Of a stretch of DNA of 64,000 nt, positions 25,330 to 35,181 are shown piece after piece. The notes under the pieces are model-generated. The model made no database searches. It was given only the letters and a program-made list of their open reading frames with translations, and was not told the origin of the DNA. Source of the DNA: Herbaspirillum sp. RV1423 (lineage in GTDB: Bacteria > Pseudomonadota > Gammaproteobacteria > Burkholderiales > Burkholderiaceae_D); assembly GCF_000577615.1 (NCBI RefSeq), contig NZ_CBXX010000010.1:89757-153756 (forward strand), written 5' to 3'. Within the stretch, counting starts at the first letter, position 1. Every line of letters begins with the position of its first letter. Both the position numbers and the translations under genes were made by a program.

Positions 25330-28300
25330 TTAAAGAGAGGTGTGATCAGCTCCGACATCATAGACCCCATCTAAGGCTTCAAAATTTCTGGAAGCATCCA
25401 AATACCTATCTTCCAGATCACCGCTCACAGCAATGCCCTTGCGCCCAAGGATTTTCTTCCAGGCCTTGAAGGCGCCTCGCGCCGGAATGGTTTCTGAAAC
25501 AACGCTACTGAACAAAGCGGGTCCATCGGTCTCGGAGCGAATTTTCATATACCTATAAAACCTGTCGCTCTGCTTATCCTTGCTCTTGCTATGATCAAAA
25601 TATGGTCTGTTCTTAATCTCATTCCGATTTCCTTGAAATTTTTTATAGGACTCATTCGATAGCTTATCAAGCGTAGGATTTTTCTTTGATGAACCAAAAA
25701 AGCTATTATTGTATTCAAAACCCAAGCCCTCAAATGGCGGAAATACCACTACATCACCATTTTTTATCTTTCCAATATCAAGAGGCCCCATTAAAACATC
25801 ATCCATATCCGAATAGATTCCACCTTCGTGGTAAATCATTCGATAGCGCAACACATTTGTTGCCCCTGCATAGTTCAGATTATCCCTCTCAAGATAAAAT
25901 TTATACTGGTCAAAATATTTTTCTGATTGGAATTTATTGAAAAAATTCTCTGACTTCAACTCAACTACTTTTAAACCATCATCAATAAGAGGTTTTAATA
26001 TCGCCATTGTCTTTTCGTGTGCCACAGGATCAGAAATATCGAGATGCAGCCGCAGCTCAAACTTCGAAGATCCTGCCTGTACCAGGGTGCGCCGCAGCTT
26101 TTGAATATTGGCTTCACTTATCGCCCTATCTCCAATCCATATTTTATGAATCACTCTAGGCGGTTCTTGGGAATTGTAGAATCTAGGTACGGGATATTTG
26201 GGAATAGGAGGAACTTCTCTGCCAAGGCCAAATTGCTCAAGCGCGTCGGCGCGCATTTGTGTAGTGGCAGGCTTGAGAAGGCTATCCCCAGCCGTGTATT
26301 CTTTCCATATCTCAGGCGTTGAATCAATTGCTGGAGAAAACACGAACTCTTTCCCCCCAGACTTAATTCCGCCAAGCCCGTCGGCTTCAACCCATCGACA
26401 TATTGTCAAATCAAATACCACATCAATAGGCTTGGATGCATCAGGCAATTTCAGTCGATAAAAATTTTCACCGTTGACATGAAGTGATGACAACTGCGAT
26501 GAGCCTAAACCAATATCATGCCTGGGCGGCGCCCCACCCAGTAATTTTGGCTCCACCATCCTCCATTTCCCATTGACCCTCTGTATGGTCAGCGTGCTGG
26601 AACCACCTGGTGGAAGTATGGCAAAAGTCCGACCATCCACATTTTTAATTGTATTTATCCGAACAGCCATGTCATCGATGAAAACATACTGCTTCCCATT
26701 GATGGTGTAAACATCATCGATACTCTTGACCTGAGCATTGCCGGGAAAAATATTTGGATCATGAAATCCTTTTAGAGAATTTTCCCGGTCGCCAACGAAC
26801 ATTTCAGGATATCTAAGATCATCTGAAAGTTCCTGGATATCCTGCTGCGTAAGCTTCTTTGCCTCCAGTAATTTATCGTTATTGCTCTCTTGTTTTGAGA
26901 ATGCCAAGAGATTGGTTTCTCCGTCATCTCGTGCCTCATTGAGTAATTTCTTTAACAAGTCATCTGCATCTCCTACGACATCTTCTGGAAGATCGATTTT
27001 GGCAAACATTTCATATAATTTATCTTCCGCTTCCTTATTCTGCGCTTTTAAAATAGTCAGAATTTTTGCACGCTTGCCAGCCTCATTCAATTCCGGGGAA
27101 TTGTTAATTAATTTTATCTTCGTGCGAAGGTCGCCGACTAACTCGTCCACTACATGAGAACCTTGGCGTGCAGCCTCCTGAAGAGGTTCTGGAATCTCCA
27201 GCAAACGCTCTACAGGATCAGACATGATCCGGGTCATTCCTTGCTGCTTAACGAGATCCGGGTCAAGATGAATTACTTTCATCAGTACGTTGGTTTTATC
27301 TGCACCATGTTTAGCGACTAAATCATCATAGTCTTTCTTGGAGGCGACAAGTTTCCTGTTATCTTTATGTTTATTCATAGGAAAGCCACCCAACAGCAGT
27401 TCCAATCCCGACTCGATCGCAAGCACCAGGCCCTTCGTCCTATCTGCCGGCCTATCTTGCATCAGATATTGCCGCACCCCACCCCCAAGCCCGGGGGTAG
27501 CTGTAGAAACCCCAATACCCACCGATAGCCAAGGAGGGATTACCTTAAACAAAAGCAGAGTCAATATTCCAGCATACTGTGTTACGTCAGACACAATACG
27601 GGTTCTCACGTTGGATTCATACTCATCGTGAGAGAACATGGATACTTTTACGGCCGACTCGACGTAACGCTGAAACATATCAGCCATTCTCAAAAACGGA
27701 TTATTCTTGATATCGCGGCTGCGAGCGCTTTTTTGATTTATTTCGTATATGTCAGACCGGACAAGCTTGGTCTCATACGTCCAGCCATCCTCGCTAACGT
27801 CACGCCAATGCATAGCGCCGGGCAATCTCTTTAAGTGATAGTCGGCGCCTCTTTTATGAGTGTAGAACCCGTCTCTGGTGAAGAAGAAGTACGAGTCATC
27901 TATCCGGTCTTCCGCTTTAAATCGCGCCAGAAAATTGTTCCTGGGTTCGGTATGTATTGTTATTGAATGGATATATTCCTTGAAGGACTGCATATTCTTG
28001 AATATATAAAATGCGCGATTTTTGTAATTTTTTTGCGGCATCATATATAGGACAACAACACTATCCGTTTTTCGATAGACAATAAGAGCATCTAAAACGT
28101 CATACTCGTAGACATCGAGCGTTTCTATGTGAAGCGATTTGTCATTTTTTGACTCAGGATCAAGAACGGCAGAAGCAAGATCGTAAGCTTCCGAACCCAT
28201 GTTCTTGGCTTCGCGGAGCAGTCTGAGTGCATAGATCTCTTTCAATCTATGCGCATGCTCCTCTTTTTTACCTGCAAAAAAGAAATCCTCTATCGCTTTA

Positions 28301-29645
28301 AGAGCTTTCTTTTGAACATCCACTTTTCTAAATTCACGATAAAAATCAATGAACTTAATTCGCTTTCCCCTGGAATCCTGAATGCGATTTTTGGAGTCAA
28401 ATATCGCTGGTGAATCGGCCCCCGTCCAGGTATATATGCCTACATTGAAATACGGGGCCAGGATACTAAAGTTGTTAAGCCTGTAAATGGTTTCGGCAAT
28501 GCCGTTATCTCCTGATGGGAAATTCCCAATAGCCAGACGATCCATTCTGATCACGCTATAGACTTCTGATTTCTCATATAAATTATCTCCGTCGGCTTGA
28601 CGTCGTTCCCCCTCTACTATTGAAAAAGGTGCTCCTAATTTTGAATCCGCCTTCGTATGCACATATCTTTCAAAAAATACGATGTATGTTTCACTTGCAT
28701 TACCGCGGAAACCAAACTTTTGAAGAAGCAGATCCTCCATCGCTGTACTCGCAATCTCATTCACATCTGGAAGTGAAACCAGAAATTTCAGTGAAGCATC
28801 TGCTGCATTTCTCCACATTCCTGCCAAGGAAAGCTGCAGAGAATCCCCCACAAGATCGTTAATCCGTGAAAGAGTAAAATCGTCGTCCGGTTTTTGTTTT
28901 ACTCCTATCTGTTCGAATAATTCTTGGTCCTCTTTCGTCAGCGAATCTGGAAGAACACCGAGCGTCGGCGGTTCCCAGGCACGCGCATCGTTGGTCTCCT
29001 GCCACCGGCCATACCCGGCCATTTGTGTTTTAATTCCGCCCTCAATCATTTCTACCAAGGCGGCATCGCCAGCGTAAAAAAGCGACACCTTGGACGATTT
29101 TCCTTTAAAACGAATAGCACCTACCGTTTGGTCTTTCAAACTTCCTTTATCGTCAATATTCGATTCATTTATTTTCGATTTTGCGTCAGCAATCAATTCA
29201 ATTTCAGTCCCTGCCATTAATGGCAAAGTAATGTCCATCACCTCATAATTCCTGGGATTCTCTCCTTCCCATTTAGGAAAGATCAACGCGGCATCTTTTG
29301 GAGGAGATTTGACAATAACTGCTCCGGCATAATCGTTATCAGGTATCTTATAAGTCGCGCTATCGATGGATTCATTGATTTCTCCGCCCAGTGTTTCAAG
29401 GGCCCAGCATGCAGGAGAATCCACGCAAGCCGCAACCTCGGAAAAGCCAAAGCGCCCCCCTATCGCATACCGCTCAAACAACGGATCGGATGCCTCGTAC
29501 TTTTTCACTTCTTCCGTCGTATCTTCCTCCGTTGCCGTGCCCGCAGCCAAAGGCGTCTTCGTAATCTGACGCTCCGCCGGAACCGGTTGCTCTTCCGGGC
29601 CAGTTGTGCCGGCAACGTCAAATTTCGGAAGTAAGTCTCTCAGAG
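25330..29645 (-). pseudogene. 3' half of a giant glycosyltransferase-toxin gene, split by a transposon
   Basis: Minus-strand frame giving about 1437 residues of native sequence (LRDLLPKFDVAG onward); eight further codons to a GTG at 29667 come from the transposon end. No signal peptide. A hydrophobic segment near 730-760 of this half (LTLLLFKVIPPWLSVG) and long helical stretches follow. The last ~275 residues are a glycosyltransferase: IHKIWIGDR near 1172, NYAGATNVLRYRM and then GGIYSDMDD near 1285 with the DXD metal site, NNSFFGS, and TDGPALF. This order is that of the TcdA/TcdB-type (GT44, DXD sugar transferase) domain, which modifies host proteins. The missing N-terminal 1610 residues are at 40796-45628. 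There is no good ribosome site at the GTG, so expression of this half is doubtful. Confidence 0.85.
29641..29645. repeat. Target-site duplication, left copy (CAGAG)
   Basis: CAGAG immediately outside the left transposon end; identical to 40799-40803. In the disrupted gene it contributes the codon CTG (Leu). Confidence 0.9.
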
Positions 29646-29827
29646 TGAGTAGTGGCAGCGAAAGCACCAGTCATTCGCGATTTAGAGACACCACTCAATG
29701 GCGCTTGAATACACCAACCTATTGCTAGATGCTCACCTCGTTCGACGAAATTAGTAGTTCTTCATTTGTTAGCGCCACCAAGTGGAGATTTTGAAGCACC
29801 GCCTAGTGGCGAACTGCGCCATTTGGC
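29646..29827 (+). repeat. Left transposon end: terminal inverted repeat and repeat array
   Basis: Terminal repeat 29646-29675. Degenerate copies: AAAGCACCAGTCATTCGC (29661), AGAGACACCACTCAATGGC (29684), TTAGCGCCACCAAGTGG (29769), AAGCACCGCCTAGTGGC (29794), TGCGCCATTTGGC (29815). Neighbouring copies are 21-25 bp apart. The rest of the non-coding interval to 29964 shows nothing else. Confidence 0.75.
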
Positions 29828-29964
29828 CTGCGTATTGGGCCGATTTGAACGCGGATAGATAGTCGATACGCTGACCGTTTAACGATGTCTCGTGCCAGGA
29901 AGAACCTGAAGCTACCCCATCCGCTTTACTGACTCTAGGTTAAGGTATGACTCAATTCGACGTA

Positions 29965-30399
29965 TCAACGCCTGAAGGCCAATAAGAGAACGCCACCAGC
30001 GACCATCGCAATACCCGACCAATCGCGCAGTGATGGCCGCTCTCCCAAGAATGTGAACGCGAAAACGGCTACCAAAACAAGGCTGAGTTTGTCCACCGGC
30101 GCCACCTTGGATGCGTCACCTATCTTGAGTGCCCGGAAATAACATACCCAAGACGCGCCAGTGGCCAGGCCGGACAAGCCAAGGAACAACCAGGTCTTAG
30201 ACGAAAGCTCGAGAGGATTGGACCACTTGCCCGTATAAGCCACAAACACTGAGAGTACGATAATGATGATTGCCGTTCGGATCAAGGTGGCCAGATCGGA
30301 GTCGACGCCCTGAATACCAATTTTTGCAAAAATGGCCGTCAGCGCCGCAAAAATGGCAGACAGAACTGCCCAATAGAACCAGCCGTTTGGTATCGCCAT
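29965..30399 (-). CDS. Small EamA-type transporter (single-repeat DMT)
   Basis: 144 residues with about five hydrophobic helices and one EamA repeat, the usual size of the half-length DMT proteins that dimerise (COG2510-like). Landmarks: FYWAVLSAIFAALTAIFAKIG at the N-terminus and KVAPVDKLSLVLVAVFAFTFLGERP near 100. It is probably an inner-membrane exporter of a small solute. It starts 9 bp after the histidine kinase stop and is the last gene of the cargo run, nearest to the left transposon end. Confidence 0.8.
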   Translation of the reverse strand: MAIPNGWFYWAVLSAIFAALTAIFAKIGIQGVDSDLATLIRTAIIIIVLSVFVAYTGKWSNPLELSSKTWLFLGLSGLATGASWVCYFRALKIGDASKVAPVDKLSLVLVAVFAFTFLGERPSLRDWSGIAMVAGGVLLLAFRR

Positions 30400-30408
30400 A
30401 CATATTCC

Positions 30409-31770
30409 TTAAAATGGTTTTGCGAGCGGGACGAGCACACATACACAAAGGCCGGAATGCATCACTTCGTTTGAGAACCCTAGTTGAATCTCAGCGCCGA
30501 TCCTATCTGCGATTGTCTTGACGATGGAAAGGCCCAGACCTGATCCGACTTGATCACTCCCAATGGTGCGATAGAACGGATCAAATACTCTGTCACGTTC
30601 GATGACTTGAATACCCGGCCCTGAGTCTTGGATTTTTAGTATTGCGCGACCATCTTCCGTGGTCACCGATAGATCTACCTTGCCGCCATCCGGCGTGTAG
30701 CGAATCGCGTTGTCAACTAAATTTTTGACTACAGCAATTATGTCCAACTCGTTGCACCAGATTGAGGAGTCTTGCTCTCCTTCGATACCAATGTCGATAT
30801 GCTTGGCATTTGCCAATGGTAGGAGGTCCTCCAAGACTTGGCGATAGATTTGTAGTATCGAAACCGACGACTTGGGCCGGTCGAGCGGAGCCTGAGCCGT
30901 GGCCAAAGTCAAAAGTTGTTCCTGTAGATTCCGGCCGCGCTCGATGCCTCGGCGTAGTGTTCTGAGACGTTCCCTTGCAAGGTCGGACATATCCGCTTGG
31001 GCCAGTCGCTCCGCTTGCAACGACAAGGCTGTCAACGGGGATCGGAGTTCATGAGCTGCATCCGCGACAAACCTGCGCTGTGCTTCCATCGATTGATCAA
31101 CTCGGGAAAGCAGACGGTTAATCGCCACTACAAACGGGCGTACTTCAGTAGGAAGATAACTTTCCTCGATTGGATGCAATTCCTGTTCGGCGCGCTGGTC
31201 AATTTCGGCCGACAACGAAGCGATAGGCTTGAACATCTTACGCACCATGTCAGCCACGATTAAAAGCAGGATGGGCATCAAGATAAGAAATGGTAACAAG
31301 GTGCGCAATGCACTGTCGCGTGCAATTTCATCGCGAACGCCGGTTTCTTGCGCCACTGCAATTCGCTCGCCACTGAGCGTTGTTTTGACCAACACGCGGA
31401 ACGGTTCGCCGGTGACTTCAAGTGTATGTAGGCCATCGGCTAATGTGATTGGTAGTGGCAGCGGTGCTCCCGTATCCGCATTCTTCGCCATTTTGCGGCC
31501 ATCTACTAGATACTGAACGATGACACGTGATTCTTCGTCGCTGTCTTTGTCGCGGCCATCATCCCCAGGATGAGCAGGCGGGACGGATTGCCGATCAAAC
31601 AGTACGGCAACTTGGCGTAGCGTGTCGTCTTGCAACTCGTGAGCTTCATCGAATGCGAATACGAAGGAGAAGATACCCGCGACCACTGCAATGACCAAAA
31701 TGGTCAGCGATAGCGAAAATGACAGTTTGAGCTGTACTGATTCGTTCAATCGTCTTTTGAAACCATCCAT
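30409..31770 (-). CDS. Sensor histidine kinase, QseC/PmrB/TctE-like
   Basis: 453 residues. TM1 at about 15-37 and TM2 at about 155-178 enclose a ~115-residue periplasmic sensor of the two-component-sensor N-terminal type. A HAMP region, then the phospho-acceptor AHELRSPL near 240, N-box NLVDNAIRYTPDGG near 350, DSGPGI and GLGLSIVKTIADR follow. The start overlaps the response regulator's 3' end by 25 bases. The nearest families answer to cations, antimicrobial peptides or catecholamine-type signals; the stimulus here is unknown. Confidence 0.87.
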   Translation of the reverse strand: MDGFKRRLNESVQLKLSFSLSLTILVIAVVAGIFSFVFAFDEAHELQDDTLRQVAVLFDRQSVPPAHPGDDGRDKDSDEESRVIVQYLVDGRKMAKNADTGAPLPLPITLADGLHTLEVTGEPFRVLVKTTLSGERIAVAQETGVRDEIARDSALRTLLPFLILMPILLLIVADMVRKMFKPIASLSAEIDQRAEQELHPIEESYLPTEVRPFVVAINRLLSRVDQSMEAQRRFVADAAHELRSPLTALSLQAERLAQADMSDLARERLRTLRRGIERGRNLQEQLLTLATAQAPLDRPKSSVSILQIYRQVLEDLLPLANAKHIDIGIEGEQDSSIWCNELDIIAVVKNLVDNAIRYTPDGGKVDLSVTTEDGRAILKIQDSGPGIQVIERDRVFDPFYRTIGSDQVGSGLGLSIVKTIADRIGAEIQLGFSNEVMHSGLCVCVLVPLAKPF

Positions 31771-32411
31771 CCAGCGCCCCTAACGTTCTTGATGACTTGG
31801 CTGCCTAGCTTGCGACGCAGTGCATGAATCAGGAATTCAACAGCGTTGCTCTCGACTTCTTCGCCCCATCCGTAGATACGGTCTTCCAAAGCACTGCGAG
31901 AAAGAATAGCGCCTGGGCGTACTAACAAGGCTTGCAACAAGGCGAACTCTCGATTGGAGAGTTGCAGAGGTTCACTGTTGTTGACCTCTACCTCTCGCGT
32001 TGCCTGATCGAGTGACACAACGCCATTGGTGAGTATAGGCGTTGCATTTCCTCCTTTGCGTCGCAGCACGGCCCGCATACGTGCCAGTAGTTCGGCCATC
32101 TCAAAGGGTTTTAGTAAATAATCATCGGCCCCGCCATCTAGGCCGCGCAGTCGATCATCTAGGCCATCGCGGGCAGTGATGATGAGCAGCGGGACCGGAT
32201 TATCTTTGGCGCGAATGCTGGTCAGCACCTCCAGTCCATCCTTACCGGGAAGGCCTAGATCAAGCAGTACCAAATCATAGTGCTGACAACTTAGCGTTGT
32301 GAGCGCGGTTTGGCCGTTTTTTACCCAGTCCGCAGCGTAAGAAGCGTCTTTTAACGCCCCTTGAATAGCTTCACCGATCATAGCGTCATCTTCGACCAGC
32401 AATACTCGCAT
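31746..32411 (-). CDS. OmpR-family response regulator, QseB/PmrA-like
   Basis: 221 residues from the ATG at 32411. Receiver: VEDDAMIG, phospho-acceptor in LLDLGLPGKDG (about 51), Thr in IITARD and Lys in LLKPFEM. The winged-helix DNA-binding domain runs from about 125 (VSLDQATREVEVN ... LSNREFALLQALLVRPGAILSRSALEDRIYGW, given as landmark pieces). It partners the overlapping kinase and probably controls the cargo genes. Confidence 0.88.
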   Translation of the reverse strand: MRVLLVEDDAMIGEAIQGALKDASYAADWVKNGQTALTTLSCQHYDLVLLDLGLPGKDGLEVLTSIRAKDNPVPLLIITARDGLDDRLRGLDGGADDYLLKPFEMAELLARMRAVLRRKGGNATPILTNGVVSLDQATREVEVNNSEPLQLSNREFALLQALLVRPGAILSRSALEDRIYGWGEEVESNAVEFLIHALRRKLGSQVIKNVRGAGWMVSKDD

Positions 32412-32463
32412 TCTTCCTCCTGCCGTTATTGCCGCATCCCCGGCTCTATATGCATTCGAACTG

Positions 32464-33018
32464 TCAAGGTAGCATTGAAGTAAGGATGCCATCTTTCAGT
32501 TTGATGTGATGATATATAGCAGCTAAAGCATGAATTCCCGCTAACCATATGATGAGATCGCCAAGAAACTTGTGTACGTCGCCCCAATCGGCAAGGCCGG
32601 AAAAATAAGAGTTTGCGATGAAAGACATGTCGTTAATCCGAAAACCTCCTAGCAACGTCAAAGGATGAGCCTCCGTTCCCAGAGCCAGTAGAGCAGAAAG
32701 CGGTAACGCAAAAAGTAAACACCACAACACAAAATGCATTAGTCGGGATAGAAGACGCATCCATGTCGCCATTTGAAACCTGGGGGCATCTGGACGTACT
32801 GCAACCCAAACCAAGCGTAGGGATGTTAGTGTAAAGACGGTGAGGCCTAAGGTCTCATGCCAAACGATGTCATTTCGTGTACCTGGGTCGATACCGTTAT
32901 GCAGTAATCGACCAAAGTCACCAGGTCCCAAAACGAACGCTATGACAACAGTGATTGCCGTAATCCAATGAAAAGCTTTGCTTAATTTGTCGTATTGATC
33001 AGCATTATTTTTCTTCAA
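32464..33018 (-). CDS. Cytochrome b561
   Basis: 184 residues with four membrane helices. Histidines for two b haems sit in AFHWITA (helix 1), WHETLG (before helix 2), LMHFVLW (helix 3) and HKFLG...GIHALAAIYHH (helix 4). This is the bacterial CybB-like family that moves electrons within the inner membrane, sometimes with superoxide as donor. The start is TTG at 33018 with GGAG seven bases upstream; no good ATG is available nearby. It precedes the two-component genes on the same strand, a common pairing with PepSY proteins. Confidence 0.85.
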   Translation of the reverse strand: MKKNNADQYDKLSKAFHWITAITVVIAFVLGPGDFGRLLHNGIDPGTRNDIVWHETLGLTVFTLTSLRLVWVAVRPDAPRFQMATWMRLLSRLMHFVLWCLLFALPLSALLALGTEAHPLTLLGGFRINDMSFIANSYFSGLADWGDVHKFLGDLIIWLAGIHALAAIYHHIKLKDGILTSMLP

Positions 33019-33067
33019 GTTGTCACTCCATTTAAAAGTTTCTAGCCGCTAAATATGCGCGACATTA

Positions 33068-33826
33068 TCAATGCGCAGTTCTAGCTGCACGCTGCTTAAA
33101 GAGTAAGATAGCTGTGAGCATGAAAGCCAAAAGCGCCGCCGATGCTGAATAACGACTCAGCGCGAGCCCGCCAGCGCTCAGGGGCTTGTCTAGAAAGTCA
33201 CCTACCACTGCACCGAGAGGACGGGTCAAAATGAATGCAGCCCAAAAAAGCAGGGTCCGCGACACATTTGTCCAATAGTAGGCCGCAACGACCAAAGCCA
33301 ACAACGCGCCGAACACAATGGCGGCACCTGTGTAACCCAACCCGGCCGTATCCGCTGTCCAATCTCCAAGTGCTGTTCCCAAAGTCTGAGAAAACATGAT
33401 TGTTACCCAATAGAACATCTCGGCTTTCGGTGAATTGACAGTATTTATCGAAATTGATCCAAGCGATCGATACCAAATAAACAGAGATCCGAACAACAAA
33501 ACTGTAAGTAAGGTCGTACCTCCAGTGTATCCAATGCCAAGGGATCGGTCTGCAAAATCGGCCAGCGTTGTACCGACCGTGGTGGTTGCAATGATCGTCA
33601 TCCAGTAAAGAAAGGGATGAAATGCCTTAGCCTTGATTTGTGCCAATACTGCTGCCAAAAAGATGATCGCGAAAATGGCTGTGCCAATCAAGTAGCCTAG
33701 ATTCATGGACATCGAGACGGCATCGCCCCCAGTTTCGCCAAGTGTGGTGGCTGCAATTTTAATGACCCAAAAAACGAGGGTCACTTCAGGGACTTTGCTC
33801 AAGACTTTTTCTGCTGAATTATTCAT
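33068..33826 (-). CDS. COG4705-like multispanning membrane protein (copy 1)
   Basis: 252 residues, about eight hydrophobic helices. The N-terminus KVPEVTLVFWVIKIAATTLGET is nearly the same as in the other copy (34323-35105). A motif of the form T-x-G-x3-(G/A)D followed by GxGYTG recurs about four times (GETGGDAVSM, GTTLADFADRSLGIGYTGG, GTALGDWTADTAGLGYTGA, GAVVGDFLD), so the protein is built from internal repeats. Family members are described only as predicted membrane-anchored proteins. The gene lies 19 bp after the small lipoprotein gene. Function unknown. Confidence 0.75.
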   Translation of the reverse strand: MNNSAEKVLSKVPEVTLVFWVIKIAATTLGETGGDAVSMSMNLGYLIGTAIFAIIFLAAVLAQIKAKAFHPFLYWMTIIATTTVGTTLADFADRSLGIGYTGGTTLLTVLLFGSLFIWYRSLGSISINTVNSPKAEMFYWVTIMFSQTLGTALGDWTADTAGLGYTGAAIVFGALLALVVAAYYWTNVSRTLLFWAAFILTRPLGAVVGDFLDKPLSAGGLALSRYSASAALLAFMLTAILLFKQRAARTAH

Positions 33827-33845
33827 ATTGTTTCGTGTCCGCTAG

Positions 33846-34298
33846 TTAGAGGGTCGGCTGGAGAGCTTCGAAAGTACTAAATAGTTCGGTCATTGCCTTC
33901 TTGCAGTCAGTTTGGTTGGGTTCGCTTGCACGCAGTGCACTGAGGGCATGGTCAATGGACTTGTCGAGCACGTGCCAATCGTCTGCTGCTCGTGGTTTCA
34001 AGCCTGCCTCCGCCGAATCCCAGGCGACCTCCAAATCTTTAATCCGTGTTCTAGCGGCTGGCAGATCGCCCTTATCCACTATGGCGGCGACGCTTGCGGC
34101 GATATTCCGAAATGCGGACAAGTCTCCCAATTTGGACGTGGTCTTTGCCTCTGGCGCGGAAGTGCTCTGACTTGTTGGTAATGATGTCGAGTTTGCCATA
34201 TTGGTGTCGGTGGATTTGGAGCAGCCAGCCGCAAGAGCCAAGAGGAAAATGGCTGATAGAGCGGCAACGGGGCGAGTCAGGAAATACAGATCACGCAT
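33846..34298 (-). CDS. Small lipoprotein of unknown function
   Basis: 150 residues with a signal peptide and lipobox LAAGC (Cys about 26), a Ser/Thr-rich linker and a helical C-terminal domain (about 58-150: [57 protein letters not shown]). The helix pattern resembles small four-helix metal- or haem-associated periplasmic proteins, but no family is certain. It is sandwiched between the two COG4705-like genes, with gaps of about 20 bp. Confidence 0.65.
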   Translation of the reverse strand: MRDLYFLTRPVAALSAIFLLALAAGCSKSTDTNMANSTSLPTSQSTSAPEAKTTSKLGDLSAFRNIAASVAAIVDKGDLPAARTRIKDLEVAWDSAEAGLKPRAADDWHVLDKSIDHALSALRASEPNQTDCKKAMTELFSTFEALQPTL

Positions 34299-34322
34299 AA
34301 TTTATCCTTGAATATTTGGACG

Positions 34323-35105
34323 TTACTTGACGGCGGGCGCATTCATGCGACTGCCTAGGCTGAACTGCGCGACAGCGACCAGCATCACGATCACAGTCAG
34401 AAATAGAGCGCTGGTCCACATGGCGCCTATGCCGAGACCGCCATAGATCTTAGCCTGCGTCAAAAGATCTCCCAGTGAGGCCCCGAAGGGGCGTGTCAGG
34501 ATGTAGCCGATCCAGAAGGTCAACACTGCGTTGCCGCCCATGCGCCATAGCGTATAGGTGATAGCGATCAGCGCTCCGAACGATACTGCTCCCCATGTAA
34601 AACCAAGGCCGAGTGCCTCCGTCGCTAAATCACCAGCCGCTGTGCCCAGTGCAAAGGTGCAGAGGATGGCAGACCAGTAAAACAGCTCCCTGCGTCGCGT
34701 AAAAATCTGATGGATAGACAAGGTGCGTTCCACCCAAAACCAAACTGCAAAAATCCCTGCTAGCGCCACAGCGAATGCCGATGTGCTGACATAGAGGCTT
34801 ACCCCTAGTCCATCGGTTAGCAGGTCAGTAATTAGAGTGCCAACCACGCTGATCAGAACAACCGTGAGCCAGTAAATCCAGGGCGTATAGCGCCGTGTGC
34901 GCAACTGCATGAATAAGGCAACAGCCAATAACGTGCCCATCATTGCGCCAGTTACGCCTTGGCCGAAGCCTGCATTGACAGCTAGAAAGTCGGCTCCAGT
35001 TTCGCCGACAGTCGTGGATAGGATTTTTATGATCCAGAACGAGAGCGTCACTTCGGGGACTTTGTTGAGCCAGTTTGATGCGGCGGGTGTGGACAACGTA
35101 TTCAT
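34323..35105 (-). CDS. COG4705-like multispanning membrane protein (copy 2)
   Basis: 260 residues from the ATG at 35105. It is a paralogue of the protein at 33068-33826: NKVPEVTLSFWIIKILSTTVGETGADF opens the protein, and the same repeat pattern recurs (GTLITDLLTDGLGVSLY, GTAAGDLATEALGLGFTWG, GASLGDLLTQA). Eight helices are likely. The two copies plus the lipoprotein between them form a unit of unknown role in the inner membrane. Confidence 0.75.
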   Translation of the reverse strand: MNTLSTPAASNWLNKVPEVTLSFWIIKILSTTVGETGADFLAVNAGFGQGVTGAMMGTLLAVALFMQLRTRRYTPWIYWLTVVLISVVGTLITDLLTDGLGVSLYVSTSAFAVALAGIFAVWFWVERTLSIHQIFTRRRELFYWSAILCTFALGTAAGDLATEALGLGFTWGAVSFGALIAITYTLWRMGGNAVLTFWIGYILTRPFGASLGDLLTQAKIYGGLGIGAMWTSALFLTVIVMLVAVAQFSLGSRMNAPAVK

Positions 35106-35181
35106 AGAGTTGTCTCCTTCCAATGGATATAGGTTTTGACACAAGTATGATCAGTCAAACTTAGCTCAGTCATAGTTGTGG

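Noticed and set aside
29667..29676. GTG/ATG near the left transposon end as true starts of an independent 1445-residue gene
   Set aside because: The first eight codons lie in the transposon, no ribosome site is present, and the exact in-frame junction with the upstream half shows the gene was continuous.
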